Shown here: positions 47,354 through 57,540 of the stretch, piece after piece
Layout of the letters: each line of letters starts with the position of its first letter
Numbering within the stretch: the first letter of the stretch is position 1
Assembly (NCBI GenBank): GCA_002401765.2
Contig: NVTY02000034.1
Coordinates: 112,987 to 176,986 of the forward strand
DNA length: 64,000 nt
Source: Thiotrichaceae bacterium
GTDB lineage: Bacteria > Pseudomonadota > Gammaproteobacteria > SZUA-140
Direction of reading: 5' to 3'
Made by a program: the position numbers and the translations under genes
The notes under the pieces: model-generated
The model's input: the letters and a program-made list of their open reading frames with translations, nothing else
Databases searched by the model: none
What the model was told of the DNA's origin: nothing

Positions 47354-48703
47354 ATGTTTGATGGCTTAAGTGATCGCCTCGGTCGTACCCTTAAAAATGT
47401 CCGAGGTCAGGGCAGGTTAACCGAAGATAATATCAAAGATGCGCTGCGTGAAGTGCGTATGGCACTGCTGGAGGCCGATGTCGCCTTGCCGGTGGTACGT
47501 GAATTTATCGGTCGAGTTAAAGAGCGCGCCGTCGGCAAAGAGGTATTGTTGAGCCTGACACCTGGCCAGGCCTTTATTAAGGTGGTGAGCGAAGAGCTGA
47601 CCACTACCATGGGTGAGGCCTGCGAACAGCTAAATCTGAGCACACAACCGCCAGCGGTTATTTTGATGGCGGGTCTGCAGGGAGCGGGTAAAACCACCAC
47701 GGTTGCTAAGCTGGCGCGCTTTTTGAAACAGAAGCAGAAAAAGAGCGTGATGGTGGTGAGTGCGGATGTCTATCGTCCGGCCGCGATTGAGCAGTTAAAG
47801 GCGTTGGCCAGTGAAGTGGCGGCTGAGTTTTTCCCCAGTGATCCTTCGCAAAAACCAGTTAAGATTGTTAAAGCTGCGATCAAGCAGGCGAAGAAGCAGC
47901 ACATTGATGTTCTGATCATCGATACCGCAGGTCGCCTGCATGTCGATCATGAGATGATGGGCGAGATCAAAGAGATTCACGCGGTCGCCGATCCCATTGA
48001 GACCCTTTTTGTTGTTGATAGTATGACGGGACAGGATGCCGCCAATACCGCTAAGGCCTTTAATGACACGTTGCCGCTGACCGGCGTGGTGTTGACCAAA
48101 ACGGATGGTGATGCACGTGGTGGTGCGGCGCTCTCGATTCGCCAGATTACCGGCAAGCCGATTAAGTTCCTTGGCGTTGGTGAGAAGAATGAAGCGCTTG
48201 AGCTGTTTCATCCCGATCGTGTCGCTTCTCGTATTCTCGGCATGGGCGATGTACTGACGCTGGTTGAAGAGGCGGAAGGCAAGATTGACCGTGATAAGGC
48301 GGAGAAGCTTGCCAAGAAGATGAAAAAGGGCAAGGGTTTCGATCTGGCAGATTATCGAGATCAGCTACAGCAGATGAAAAGCATGGGCGGGGTCGCGGGC
48401 CTGATGGATAAAATCCCCGGGCTTTCTAATATCTCGCAAGAGGCCAAAGGGCAAATTGATGATAAGCAGTTTGATCGCGTCGAAGCGATGATTAATTCAA
48501 TGACGCCGCATGAGCGCGCCCGCCCAGAGATCATTAAGGCCTCCCGCAAGCGTCGTATCGCGGCGGGTTCAGGGGTGCAGGTGCAGGAGCTCAATCGGAT
48601 GCTGAAGCAGTTTACTCAGATGCAGAAGATGATGAAGAAGATGGCCAAGGGTGGTATGGCCAAGATGATGCGAGGCCTAAAAGGGCAGATGCCTTTTCAA
48701 TAA
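47354..48703 (+). CDS. ffh: Signal recognition particle GTPase Ffh
   Basis: A 449-residue protein with the N domain, the G domain (GLQGAGKTTT P-loop, DTAGRL, TKTDGDARGG) and the methionine-rich M domain at the C-terminus (MLKQFTQMQKMMKKMAKGGM). It binds 4.5S RNA and signal sequences and targets nascent membrane proteins to FtsY. It heads the conserved ffh-rpsP-rimM-trmD-rplS cluster, though 200 bases separate it from rpsP. Confidence 0.98.
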   Translation: MFDGLSDRLGRTLKNVRGQGRLTEDNIKDALREVRMALLEADVALPVVREFIGRVKERAVGKEVLLSLTPGQAFIKVVSEELTTTMGEACEQLNLSTQPPAVILMAGLQGAGKTTTVAKLARFLKQKQKKSVMVVSADVYRPAAIEQLKALASEVAAEFFPSDPSQKPVKIVKAAIKQAKKQHIDVLIIDTAGRLHVDHEMMGEIKEIHAVADPIETLFVVDSMTGQDAANTAKAFNDTLPLTGVVLTKTDGDARGGAALSIRQITGKPIKFLGVGEKNEALELFHPDRVASRILGMGDVLTLVEEAEGKIDRDKAEKLAKKMKKGKGFDLADYRDQLQQMKSMGGVAGLMDKIPGLSNISQEAKGQIDDKQFDRVEAMINSMTPHERARPEIIKASRKRRIAAGSGVQVQELNRMLKQFTQMQKMMKKMAKGGMAKMMRGLKGQMPFQ

Positions 48704-48903
48704 GATCAACGCGTTATCTTTTTTATTGCGTGGTATTACCTAGCTCATTGCATTGTGTTTGGCGGGTGAACGCGTTAAATTATCCCCGATAATGAAATTA
48801 GGCTTTCCTAAGTGGCTAGTTTCACGTAAAATATTGGGCTTTTCCGCCCTCGTGTAAATAGCCTGGGCATATTTGAGACAGAACAAGAGGAAGTAAGTTA
48901 CTG

Positions 48904-49149
48904 ATGGTAACGATACGTTTAGCACGTGGTGGCGCCAAGAAGCGTCCTTTCTACCATATTGTGGTAGCGGATAGCCGTAGAGCCCGCGACGGTCGCTTTA
49001 TTGAGCGCCTAGGTTTTTTTAATCCAGTTGCCCAAGGGAACGAAGAGAGATTGAGGCTTGATAACGACAGACTGAACTACTGGGTTTCCCAGGGTGCGCA
49101 GCCTTCTGATCGTGTTGCAAAGCTGGTTAAGTCACAGGAAGCGGCCTAA
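48904..49149 (+). CDS. rpsP: Ribosomal protein bS16
   Basis: An 81-residue small-subunit protein with the invariant start [20 protein letters not shown] and the [14 protein letters not shown] block. First of the rpsP-rimM-trmD-rplS run with short gaps. Length is standard for the family. Confidence 0.98.
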   Translation: MVTIRLARGGAKKRPFYHIVVADSRRARDGRFIERLGFFNPVAQGNEERLRLDNDRLNYWVSQGAQPSDRVAKLVKSQEAA

Positions 49150-49160
49150 TTTATTAGGTA

Positions 49161-49679
49161 ATGTTTGATATGAGTGATCGATCAGTGGTTTTGGTCGGCC
49201 GCATTTCTGGCATTTATGGCGTACGTGGCTGGGTAAAAGTCTATTCCTATACGCATCCACGAGAAAACATCCTAGGTTACTTGCCATGGCAAGTTGGCTC
49301 TGAGGATGGTGGATGGCGAACCATGAAAGTGGTTGAGGGTCGCCCGCAAGGTAAAGGCATTGTTGCGCATCTCGAAGGCTTTGATGATCGAGATGAGGTG
49401 AGAGCGTTGATTGGGCTTGATATAATGGTCAGTCGTGATCAACTGCCGCAGGCCGCTGACGATGAGTACTACTGGGCTGATCTGGTTGGCCTGCAAGTGC
49501 AGACGATGGAAGGTTTGGTGCTGGGTAAGATCGATCACCTCTATAATACGGGTGCGAATGATGTGCTAGTGGTTCAGGGGGATCGAGAGCGCTTGATACC
49601 GTTTGTACGCGGTGACGTGATTACCGATATTGACCTCGAAAAGGGGTTGATGTTGGTGGACTGGGATCCGGAGTTTTAG
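49161..49679 (+). CDS. rimM: Ribosome maturation factor RimM
   Basis: A 172-residue factor that binds S19 and helps 30S head assembly. The N-terminal [19 protein letters not shown] and the PRC-barrel half ([30 protein letters not shown]) are clear. The start is either the ATG at 49161 (AGG four bases upstream) or 49170; the former is kept. Eleven bases after rpsP. Confidence 0.96.
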   Translation: MFDMSDRSVVLVGRISGIYGVRGWVKVYSYTHPRENILGYLPWQVGSEDGGWRTMKVVEGRPQGKGIVAHLEGFDDRDEVRALIGLDIMVSRDQLPQAADDEYYWADLVGLQVQTMEGLVLGKIDHLYNTGANDVLVVQGDRERLIPFVRGDVITDIDLEKGLMLVDWDPEF

Positions 49680-49681
49680 CG

Positions 49682-50452
49682 GTGCGGATTGATGTGGTTT
49701 CACTGTTTCCGCATATGTTTGATGCGTTGACGCAGGACGGGATTACCGGCAGGGCGATAGCGCGGGGTTTGTTACAGCTGGCGGTGACTAATCCACGGGA
49801 TTTCACTGCAGATCGCCATCAAACCGTGGACGATCGACCGTACGGTGGTGGCCCTGGTATGGTGATGATGGTGTCGCCGCTACGTGATGCGATTAATGCA
49901 GCACGAGAAGCGGCCAGAATTGCCTCGGGGAATTTGGACCATGGTGGGAGCAAAGTGATTTATATGTCGCCACAGGGGCGACGGTTAGATCAGCGGCTGG
50001 CGACTGAACTGTCGCAGGAGCCTAATCTGATGCTGGTAGCAGGGCGTTATGAAGGGATTGATGAGCGTCTGATTGAATTGCAGATCGATGAAGAGATTTC
50101 GATCGGTGATTATGTGTTAAGTGGTGGTGAGTTGGCAGCGATGGTGGTGATTGATGCGGTGACGCGGCTGTTGCCCGATGCACTAGGCCATGCAGACTCG
50201 GCGCAGCAGGATTCGTTTGTGGATGGGTTGCTGGATTACCCGCACTACACGCGTCCGGAAGTAGTAGATGAAATGGCCGTGCCAGAGGTGCTACGCAGCG
50301 GTAATCACGCATTGATTGCGCGTTGGCGACAGCAGCAGGCGCTGGGCAGAACATGGTTAAAGCGTCCTGATCTGCTTGAGGGCGTTGAGTTGAATAAAGA
50401 ACAGCGGCAGTTACTGGATGCATTTATCCAGGAACATGACGCACAGAGTTAG
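49682..50452 (+). CDS. trmD: tRNA (guanine-37 N1)-methyltransferase
   Basis: A 256-residue SPOUT enzyme methylating G37 next to the anticodon. The start is GTG, two bases after the rimM stop, giving the invariant [12 protein letters not shown] opening. The trefoil-knot SAM site is seen in [13 protein letters not shown] and [12 protein letters not shown], and [13 protein letters not shown] is intact. Confidence 0.98.
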   Translation: MRIDVVSLFPHMFDALTQDGITGRAIARGLLQLAVTNPRDFTADRHQTVDDRPYGGGPGMVMMVSPLRDAINAAREAARIASGNLDHGGSKVIYMSPQGRRLDQRLATELSQEPNLMLVAGRYEGIDERLIELQIDEEISIGDYVLSGGELAAMVVIDAVTRLLPDALGHADSAQQDSFVDGLLDYPHYTRPEVVDEMAVPEVLRSGNHALIARWRQQQALGRTWLKRPDLLEGVELNKEQRQLLDAFIQEHDAQS

Positions 50453-50491
50453 ACATTAATTAAACACCATTGGTGATAGCAGGAGTAAGAC

Positions 50492-50839
50492 GTGAGCAAC
50501 CTCATTAAACAGATCGAAGAAGAACAGATGGGCCGTGAAGTGCCACCGTTTGCACCTGGTGACACCATCGAAGTAAAAGTACGTGTTAAAGAGGGCGAGC
50601 GTGAGCGTCTACAGGCCTTTACTGGCGTGGTGATTGCTAAGCGTAATCGCGGCCTGAACTCTGCTTTCACCGTGCGTAAAATTTCTTACGGCGAAGGTGT
50701 TGAGCGTGTATTCCAGACCTACAGCCCGAACGTACAGGACATCACCGTGATTCGTCGTGGAGATGTAAGACGTGCCAAACTTTACTATCTGCGTAACCTG
50801 CGTGGTAAGGCTGCTCGTATTAAAGAAAAATTAAAATAA
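50492..50839 (+). CDS. rplS: Ribosomal protein bL19
   Basis: A 115-residue large-subunit protein at the subunit interface, with the family blocks [29 protein letters not shown] and [11 protein letters not shown]. The start is GTG with AGGAGTAAG upstream. It closes the operon and is followed by a strong intrinsic terminator. Confidence 0.98.
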   Translation: MSNLIKQIEEEQMGREVPPFAPGDTIEVKVRVKEGERERLQAFTGVVIAKRNRGLNSAFTVRKISYGEGVERVFQTYSPNVQDITVIRRGDVRRAKLYYLRNLRGKAARIKEKLK

Positions 50840-50883
50840 GGTCAGATGTCATCGACCTCACTTCTAGTGAGATGGGGGTGTGC

Positions 50884-50916
50884 AAAAAGCCAGTGACGTT
50901 TGTCACTGGCTTTTTT
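50884..50916 (+). terminator. Intrinsic terminator of the rpsP-rplS operon
   Basis: A perfect nine-base stem GCCAGTGAC / GTCACTGGC with a four-base loop, followed by six T and preceded by five A, 44 bases after the rplS stop. The A-run also makes it usable in the reverse direction. Confidence 0.93.
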
Positions 50917-51008
50917 GTGCCATTCAGTTTTATTGAGTGGTGATTTTATCCCGACTGATTTTGGCGCATAATCGGGTACGAGTAGAGTAATCAATATGCG
51001 AATGAGTG

Positions 51009-51491
51009 ATGCCTTCTGATCAGCTAAATTATGATGTTGTGATTGAAACCCCTGTGACGGCGATACGCTTGGGTCTGCGGGTGGTAGGCGATAAGCTGGC
51101 AGGTATCGACCTTCTTTCGACTTGCCACCCGATCCAAATGCCGACGAGAACATTAACGCATGAGATGGTTCGTCAACTAGAGGGTTATTTTAACGACCCT
51201 CAGTGGCAGTTCTCCTTACCCGTGGTATCAAGCGGAACGGTATTTCAGCAGCGCGTATGGCAATTTATGCGCGCCATACCGGTGGGAGAGACACGTCGGT
51301 ATGGTGATGTTGCAATCGCACTTAAAAGTGCGGCAAGGGCAGTTGGCGGAGCCTGTCGTCGTAACCCCGTACCGCTTGTGGTGCCGTGTCATCGAATCGT
51401 TGCTGCGAATGGACTGGGCGGTTTTGATGGGCAGCGTGATGGCGCTGAGTTAGATTTTAAGCAGTGGCTGCTCAATCATGAAAAGCAGTAA
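51009..51491 (+). CDS. ogt: Methylated-DNA-protein cysteine methyltransferase
   Basis: A 160-residue suicide enzyme moving O6-alkyl groups from guanine to its own cysteine, found in VVPCHRIVAANGLGGF. FQQRVWQFMRAIPVGETRRYGDVA is the DNA-binding half. GTG at 51006 and ATG at 51009 are adjacent starts; ATG is preferred. The 3' end overlaps xerD by 14 bases. Confidence 0.93.
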   Translation: MPSDQLNYDVVIETPVTAIRLGLRVVGDKLAGIDLLSTCHPIQMPTRTLTHEMVRQLEGYFNDPQWQFSLPVVSSGTVFQQRVWQFMRAIPVGETRRYGDVAIALKSAARAVGGACRRNPVPLVVPCHRIVAANGLGGFDGQRDGAELDFKQWLLNHEKQ

Positions 51492-52410
51492 AAATGAATC
51501 AACGAAGTCACTATTATCGGAGCAAGACAGCCTCCTGATTGACCGCTTTCTCGATGCGCTCTGGATGGAACGAGGGCTGAGCAAAAACACTCTGGCGGCA
51601 TACCGTTCTGATCTGCAAAAACTGGCGGTGTGGTTGCCAAATTGTGAGCGAATGTTGATCAACGTCGGGCGGCGTGATCTGCTGGCTTATCTTGCTCATT
51701 GTGTGGCACGGGGGATGCATGCGCGTTCGAGCGCGCGCATTCTTTCAAGCATGCGGCGTCTTTATCAATACCTGGTACGCGAAGGGCTGTTGAGTGAAGA
51801 CCCCAGTGCGCAGATCGAGTCGCCTAAGCTGGGCAGGCCGCTACCTAAGACGTTAACCGAAGATGAGGTTGAACGTTTATTAAATGCACCTGATGTTGCG
51901 ACTCCTTTGGGCCTGCGTGATCGAGCGATGCTCGAAGTGCTTTATGCCACCGGCCTGCGCGTGTCAGAGTTGGTCGAGCTGGAGACTGCGCGTGTCGGAC
52001 TCTCTCAGGGCGTGGTGCGGGTGATTGGTAAAGGCAGTAAGGAGCGTTTGGTGCCGTTGGGCGAAGAGGCATTGGAGTGGATTGAACAGTATCAGGCTGA
52101 AGCGCGCCCCGATTTATTGAAGGGAAAAATAAGCGGCGCATTATTTGTGACTCGACGAGGTGGGGCGATGACGCGCCAGGCATTCTGGTATCTGATTAAG
52201 CGTCATGCGCGCGATGTTGGCATTAATAAACCGCTGTCGCCGCATGTGATGCGCCATGCCTTTGCATCACACCTGCTGAATCATGGTGCCGATTTGAGGG
52301 TATTGCAGATGCTGCTGGGTCATAGTGATCTCTCTACCACGCAGATCTATACCCATATCGCACGAGAACGGCTTAAAGAGATGCATGCGGCTCATCACCC
52401 TCGAGGATAG
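51478..52410 (+). CDS. xerD: Tyrosine recombinase XerD
   Basis: A 310-residue site-specific recombinase that resolves chromosome dimers at dif with XerC and FtsK. The SAM-like N-terminal domain (IDRFLDALWMERGLSKNTLAAY) and the catalytic set are intact: Arg in ATGLRVSEL, Lys in IGKGSKERL, HVMRHAFASH, LLGHSDLSTTQIY with the Tyr nucleophile. The next gene is dsbC, the same order as in E. coli. Confidence 0.95.
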   Translation: MKSSKNESTKSLLSEQDSLLIDRFLDALWMERGLSKNTLAAYRSDLQKLAVWLPNCERMLINVGRRDLLAYLAHCVARGMHARSSARILSSMRRLYQYLVREGLLSEDPSAQIESPKLGRPLPKTLTEDEVERLLNAPDVATPLGLRDRAMLEVLYATGLRVSELVELETARVGLSQGVVRVIGKGSKERLVPLGEEALEWIEQYQAEARPDLLKGKISGALFVTRRGGAMTRQAFWYLIKRHARDVGINKPLSPHVMRHAFASHLLNHGADLRVLQMLLGHSDLSTTQIYTHIARERLKEMHAAHHPRG

Positions 52411-52493
52411 GCGTGGGCGATATTTTGAGGCTAATGTTTGTTATGATGCGGATCATTTAGCAATCTCAGATTTAGATAACTGTGGGAAAAATA

Positions 52494-53216
52494 ATGAATA
52501 AACGTTTCGTGTTGGTGGTAGTGCTGCTCGCTGCATTTTCGACCTCAGTATTGGCGGATGATAGCGCGGTCAGGAAAACGCTGTCCAAGATCATCCCCGG
52601 ACAGATACCAGACCTGGTTGAAGAGAGCGCATATAAAGGATTGTTTGAGGTGGTTTATGGTTCGGACATTTTTTACCTCTCAGCCGATGGCCGCTTCCTA
52701 TTTCAGGGCGATATGGTTGATCTGACAACACAGGACAACCTTACCGAGGCGCGACGTACACAGGGGCGTCATCAGTTGATGCAGACGGTCGCGCTCGACA
52801 GCAAAATTCGTTTTATTCCTGCAAATGGCAAACCGACATATGTGGTGGATGTGTTTACCGATGTTGACTGTTTTTACTGCCAGAAACTCCATCATGAAAT
52901 GGAAGATTACCTTCGTGAGGGAATTGAAATCCGTTATCTAGCCTTTCCGCGTGCCGGCGTTGGCAGTCACGCATACGAGAAGATTGTTTCAGTCTGGTGC
53001 GCTGAAGATCAGCTCGGCGAAATGACATTGGCGAAAAATAAACAGCAACCAGCAAGGCGTGAATGTGACAATCCTGTACAGGAACATATGGCACTGGCGC
53101 GGAAGATTGGTGTGAGTGGCACACCTGCATTGGTGTTTGAAGATGGGGCTTTGATGCCTGGTTACGTACCGGCCGCTCAGCTTAAAAAGATTCTCGACGA
53201 AAAAGCGGCCAAATAG
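52494..53216 (+). CDS. dsbC: DsbC-type periplasmic disulfide isomerase
   Basis: A 240-residue exported thioredoxin-fold protein with a signal peptide ending at VLADD, an N-terminal dimerisation domain and a catalytic CFYC in FTDVDCFYCQKLH (E. coli DsbC has CGYC). The cis-Pro loop is GVSGTPALVFEDG. It should shuffle wrong disulfides of exported proteins. The ATG at 52494 is chosen over the GTG at 52482 because it directly precedes the signal peptide and has a GGGA site. Confidence 0.93.
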   Translation: MNKRFVLVVVLLAAFSTSVLADDSAVRKTLSKIIPGQIPDLVEESAYKGLFEVVYGSDIFYLSADGRFLFQGDMVDLTTQDNLTEARRTQGRHQLMQTVALDSKIRFIPANGKPTYVVDVFTDVDCFYCQKLHHEMEDYLREGIEIRYLAFPRAGVGSHAYEKIVSVWCAEDQLGEMTLAKNKQQPARRECDNPVQEHMALARKIGVSGTPALVFEDGALMPGYVPAAQLKKILDEKAAK

Positions 53217-53222
53217 AGTGTG

Positions 53223-53618
53223 ATGGGCTTCCTAATGTTAAAAAATATTCATATTTTCTCAGCGCTCATTAGTTTTACGCTCTTTTTTATGCGCGGTCTG
53301 TGGGTGATGCGTGGCTCTGCCATGATGCAACAGAAGTGGGTTAAAATTGTTCCGCATATCAATGACACCATTTTACTGGGCACGGCGATTGCCTTAATGA
53401 TTTCGATTGGCCAATACCCATTTGTGGAAGCCTGGTTGACGGTTAAATTACTCGCCTTAGTTGCTTATATCTGCCTGGGAATAGAGGCGCTGGGCCTTGC
53501 TAAGAGTGATATTGGCCGCTCACTGGCATGGCTTGCGGCGTTGATTGTATTTTTATTTATTGTTTCTGTTGCGATCACCCAATCACCTTTTGGTTTTCTT
53601 TATTCATTCATGCTTTAG
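53223..53618 (+). CDS. SirB2 family membrane protein
   Basis: A 131-residue protein with four membrane segments and the SirB2 pattern, including LKNIHIFSALISFTLFFMRG and HINDTILLGTAIALM. Function is unknown despite the historical name. ATG at 53223 follows a GTG by one codon; it begins six bases after dsbC, so likely the same transcript. Confidence 0.85.
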   Translation: MGFLMLKNIHIFSALISFTLFFMRGLWVMRGSAMMQQKWVKIVPHINDTILLGTAIALMISIGQYPFVEAWLTVKLLALVAYICLGIEALGLAKSDIGRSLAWLAALIVFLFIVSVAITQSPFGFLYSFML

Positions 53619-53667
53619 TCTGGTTTTTTCAGACGATCATTATTTTTTACTGCATGCAATTTGAATG

Positions 53668-54495
53668 CTATCCGCCAGATGTTGACGTTGCTAGTTCCGC
53701 ACTGATCGCGGTTGCTGGTGTGTTTTCGGCCTGCCCAAGGAAAATATTCCGATAGCAGACAAAGACAAACACCGGTAGTAGCGGGAATAGTATCAGTGCA
53801 AGTATGTTAGCGGCAGCCATTGTTCCCAGTAGCAGTACTGCCCATAAAACGAGTGTTGTGCACATGGTCTGAAAGTTGATGATGATGGCGCGATGGCTGA
53901 GTGCGCTTGCTTCGGCGTAAGGCAATTCATGAAATAGCATCAGTGGGATGCAAAAGAGTGTGCGCAACAGAAACATCGCTAGCAACATGAAGTAGAGCAT
54001 GGTGGCGAGCAATTTCAGCATAAAGAATAACGGCATCTCTTTTTCAAACAGTAAGCGATCGACGACGCTGATGCTGGCACTTAGCAGGTTCTTGTCGACA
54101 TTCATTGAGAGGCTGATTAACCAAAAGGTTGAGCCGACCAGGAAGGCCATGAGGGTCATCTTCAAAAAGGACTTCTGCTCGGGGATCAATGCATGCGCCC
54201 GCTCGCTAATCGTAATCTTGCGAGAATTATCTGACGAGAAGGCTAGCAGCAGCAGGTCGCTGAAAAAGAAATGCATTAAAAATGCGACAAACAGTAAAAA
54301 AAGCGGTAGTAATATGAGTGGTGGTGTCTGTTCAGCAAGCGTGGCAAAGGCCTGGACAGTGAAAAATAAAATGACAAGAAATGTAGCTAGCGAGCCAATG
54401 AAGAGTGATAAGCGGCGCGTGAGTAGGCTAAATGATTCTTTAAACCAAAGCGGGATGTCTTTGGCATCCACTTTTTTTGGTTCCAGTGTTTTCAT
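53668..54495 (-). CDS. Hypothetical six-segment inner-membrane protein
   Basis: A 275-residue protein with about six hydrophobic segments after a short cytosolic N-terminus containing IPLWFKESFSLLTRR. It resembles uncharacterised BPSS1780-like membrane proteins in layout, but no firm family is claimed. The ATG at 54495 is chosen because a GAGGAGAGG ribosome site lies just upstream; the longer frame to 54567 lacks one. Convergent with sirB2. Confidence 0.6.
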   Translation of the reverse strand: MKTLEPKKVDAKDIPLWFKESFSLLTRRLSLFIGSLATFLVILFFTVQAFATLAEQTPPLILLPLFLLFVAFLMHFFFSDLLLLAFSSDNSRKITISERAHALIPEQKSFLKMTLMAFLVGSTFWLISLSMNVDKNLLSASISVVDRLLFEKEMPLFFMLKLLATMLYFMLLAMFLLRTLFCIPLMLFHELPYAEASALSHRAIIINFQTMCTTLVLWAVLLLGTMAAANILALILFPLLPVFVFVCYRNIFLGQAENTPATAISAELATSTSGG

Positions 54496-54689
54496 TGTAC
54501 TGCCTCTCCTCAGGAATTTACTGACTAACAATGCTTGATCGGCTGAATATTGAATGTACTTGATCAAAGCAGTATAGGTATTGTGGTTTTATGGGTCAAC
54601 TCTAACGAAAGAGGCCACAACGGAGAAGGCTGGAACAGGTTTGTTTGTTGCGGTTGCTCAGCGCAGCACTTGAGATCAAAAATAGTGCT

Positions 54690-55949
54690 TTATGAGTAAG
54701 GCTTGCTTATTAATGCCTGATATTCCTTCGAGAAATGTCCGAGAGAGCTTTTGAGTACCGTGACAGCACCATCCACCAGATGACAGCGACCACTGCCAGG
54801 TAGCAGTTCACTGAGGCTGATGAGTGAGTCAAGGTCATGTTTACCTGCGTTGCCGACGGCAATTTTCCGGGTGAGCCGCGCCATTTCGCTAGTGCCACTG
54901 GTGCAGGGCGGGCATTGGCCGCATGAGGCCGCCGCAAAAAAATCGAGATATTCGGCAATGTGTGAAATGATTGCATTGCCTTCAGCAACCACAATCATCG
55001 CGCCTGTTCCCAGGGCTGCATTGTGTTGTTTGAGTGAATCAAAATCTAGCGCAAGCGATAATTCATTTGCCGTTAAGATTGAATTAGATGGCCCGCCTGT
55101 AAAGACTGCTTTAAGTTTTCGATTGTCGCTGATGCCACCGGCGTGCTGAAAAATAAGCGACGCCAACGACGTGCCCATGGGTAATTCATACGCGCCACCA
55201 TCTGCAACATCTCCGCTGACACAGTAGATTTTAGTGCCGCTACAGTCACCTTCACCTAATGCCTGGAACCACGCTGCACCGTTACGCACGATGTGCGATA
55301 CGTTGGCAAGGGTCTCAATATTATTGACCAGTGTCGGTTGGCCATGAACGCCTGCCACCGCCGGGTAAGGGGGCTTTCCGCGCGGAAAAGGAAAGTTCCC
55401 TTCAACCGCCTCAATGGCCGCAGTCTCTTCACCTGCAATGTAGTGGCCGGGTGATGGCATGATCTTTAATGTCAGTGCCGTCGCTAGCACCTTGGATATT
55501 TGTGGCAGGTAATCGCCCTGTTGCCATTGTGCGAGGGCATTTGAGAGTATTTTGGTGGCACGTTTCAAATGAGGGTTGATGTAAAAAATGATGTGATTGA
55601 TGTTGCAGGCGAGTGCGGTGATTAATGCCCCTTCAATGACCTGATGCGGTGACTCCTCTAGTAATAGTCGGTCTTTAAAGGTACCGGGTTCGTCTTCATT
55701 GCCATTGCAGATTAGATAGCGTTCATCGCGCTGATATTGTGCCGCTATCATTTGCCATTTTTTGTAGGTGGGGAAACCACTGCCACCGAGGCCGCGCAAC
55801 CCCGCAGCCTTGATGGTTGGGATGAGTGCCAATGGCTCTTTTAGTGCAATTGCGAGCCCTTTGCCGCCTGCGCCACTGAGCCATTCATCTAGGTCCGTGC
55901 AGCAGTTATCAGGGCGGCGTAAGAGTTGATTTAACGGCATCTTTGTCAT
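54690..55949 (-). CDS. NuoF-like NADH-binding FMN/4Fe-4S subunit
   Basis: A 419-residue protein matching the 51 kDa NADH-oxidising subunit of complex I. The FMN/NADH fold begins at GLRGLGGSGFPTYKKW, the second glycine block is HYIAGEETAAIEAVEG, and the N3 cluster ligands are all present (SCGQCPPCTSG plus GSGRCHL). No other nuo gene is nearby. It is the last of three coupled genes (ATGA overlap with the flavoprotein gene), so it probably feeds NADH electrons into that flavoprotein and iron-sulfur pair. Confidence 0.88.
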   Translation of the reverse strand: MTKMPLNQLLRRPDNCCTDLDEWLSGAGGKGLAIALKEPLALIPTIKAAGLRGLGGSGFPTYKKWQMIAAQYQRDERYLICNGNEDEPGTFKDRLLLEESPHQVIEGALITALACNINHIIFYINPHLKRATKILSNALAQWQQGDYLPQISKVLATALTLKIMPSPGHYIAGEETAAIEAVEGNFPFPRGKPPYPAVAGVHGQPTLVNNIETLANVSHIVRNGAAWFQALGEGDCSGTKIYCVSGDVADGGAYELPMGTSLASLIFQHAGGISDNRKLKAVFTGGPSNSILTANELSLALDFDSLKQHNAALGTGAMIVVAEGNAIISHIAEYLDFFAAASCGQCPPCTSGTSEMARLTRKIAVGNAGKHDLDSLISLSELLPGSGRCHLVDGAVTVLKSSLGHFSKEYQALISKPYS

Positions 55950-57535
55950 GTGCCTTTTCTACTGAAGCTGGCATAGTGGGGAAATAGTAGCGGCCCTGGT
56001 GTGTCGCACACGATGTGGCTATTTTTTATTTCGCGACGAAATACCTTTAAGTGGTCGAGCAGCCATTGATTCTCGTTTGATGGCGGGTGCGTGGCGGCGG
56101 CGGCACCCGCGCGTCTGCCGAAACTGATGATCTCCAGCAGCGCGTTGCCCATGGTGCGATTTTTACCGTGAATACCACCGCTCACTTCACCGGCACAATA
56201 GAGCCCTGGGATAGTGGTTTCGCATGCTTCATTAATCACCACGCCGCCATTTTGGTAATGTAGCGTGGGGCAGATCAGCAAGGGTGATTGGTAAGGGTCG
56301 ATGCCTGCTTTATGACACAATGCCATGAATTTTGGGAACTGCAGTGCCAACATACCGGGTTGCTGTTTTTCCAGTGAGGGTATGTCGAGCCACACCCCCT
56401 GCCGACCGCTTGCCAGGCGTATTCCTCGTCCCCCGGCACATTCACGCATGATCGCAGCGCAGACCACGTCGCGTGGCGCAAGCTCGTCGATAAAACGCTC
56501 GCCAAGGCTATTGACTAACTGTGCCCCGGCGGAACGTATGCCTTCTGTGATTAAGGTACCGGCCAGTGTTTGTGGCCAGGCCAATCCCGTTGGGTGATAC
56601 TGGAATGAATCTAGCGCCTGCAGCTGTGCACCGAGTCGATAAGCCAGTACCAGGCCGTCACCGGTGGCCCCTATATGGTTGGAAGTGGGGAAACCGTTGA
56701 GGTGCATGCGGCCCAGTCCGCCGCTGGCGAGTATGACTGATGTTGCTTTGACGATGGTGTAGCGCTGCGTCTCAATTGAATAGAGCAGTGCGCCGCTACA
56801 GTGGCCCTTTTTATTGGATAGTAGTTCGACCGCAGGGTGGTAATCATCGGTGGTGATTTTGTGGTGCTGACGTACGCTCTCACGCAGCACACGCATCATC
56901 TCCAGGCCGGTGTAGTCACGGTAGTAGAGTACTCGGTTGGCTGAGGTGCCGCCGGCGCGACGGGTACAGAGGTTGTTATCTTCATCTCGATCAAACTGCA
57001 TGCCCTGTTGAATCAGCCACTGGATCACCTCGGGGCCGTCGAGCACCATCTGTTCCACCAGCCGTTTATCGCTACAGTGGTGACCTGCCTTGAGGGTTTC
57101 ATCAAAATGCGCCTGTGGCGTGTCATCAGGATCGATAGACGCCTGAATGCCACCTTCCGCCATCACGGTATTGCTATCCCCCATGCGCAGTTTGGTGGCG
57201 ATCAACACATTCGCACCATTCTCCGCCGCAACCAGTGCCGCACTGCAACCCGCTCCGCCGGCGCCAATCACCAGCACATCGGTCTCTATCTGCGCGGCAG
57301 CGGCTAGCATCGCTTCATTCGTCGGCGAGTCTGATTGTAATAGTGCTGCCAGCTGTGGGTGGCATGGCTCGTGACGGTTAACGCCGACCTTAAGTGCTAC
57401 GCGGTTATTGCTGTCGTAGTCGGGGTGAAAGTCCTGCAGCAGCTTTTGATGGTCTATTGCCGATGGCGGTAGTGGGCGCTTGAGGTCAATGCGATACGCT
57501 TGCCGTGCCTGTTCGAGAGGAGTGCCGTTACTCAT
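55946..57535 (-). CDS. SdhA/FrdA/NadB-family FAD flavoprotein
   Basis: A 529-residue dicarboxylate flavoenzyme. The dinucleotide fold is VLVIGAGGAGCSAAL. Substrate residues of fumarate reductases and succinate dehydrogenases are retained: His in QYHPTGLAW, Glu/Arg in LITEGIRSAG, His in TLHYQNGGV and Arg in HGKNRTMGNALLE. The covalent-FAD histidine is replaced (SNTVMAEGG), so FAD is probably non-covalent as in NadB. That favours fumarate reduction over succinate oxidation (inference from known His mutants of FrdA). Partner genes are an Fe-S protein upstream and a NuoF-like protein downstream; there is no membrane anchor gene. Confidence 0.85.
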   Translation of the reverse strand: MSNGTPLEQARQAYRIDLKRPLPPSAIDHQKLLQDFHPDYDSNNRVALKVGVNRHEPCHPQLAALLQSDSPTNEAMLAAAAQIETDVLVIGAGGAGCSAALVAAENGANVLIATKLRMGDSNTVMAEGGIQASIDPDDTPQAHFDETLKAGHHCSDKRLVEQMVLDGPEVIQWLIQQGMQFDRDEDNNLCTRRAGGTSANRVLYYRDYTGLEMMRVLRESVRQHHKITTDDYHPAVELLSNKKGHCSGALLYSIETQRYTIVKATSVILASGGLGRMHLNGFPTSNHIGATGDGLVLAYRLGAQLQALDSFQYHPTGLAWPQTLAGTLITEGIRSAGAQLVNSLGERFIDELAPRDVVCAAIMRECAGGRGIRLASGRQGVWLDIPSLEKQQPGMLALQFPKFMALCHKAGIDPYQSPLLICPTLHYQNGGVVINEACETTIPGLYCAGEVSGGIHGKNRTMGNALLEIISFGRRAGAAAATHPPSNENQWLLDHLKVFRREIKNSHIVCDTPGPLLFPHYASFSRKGT

Positions 57536-57540
57536 GCTTA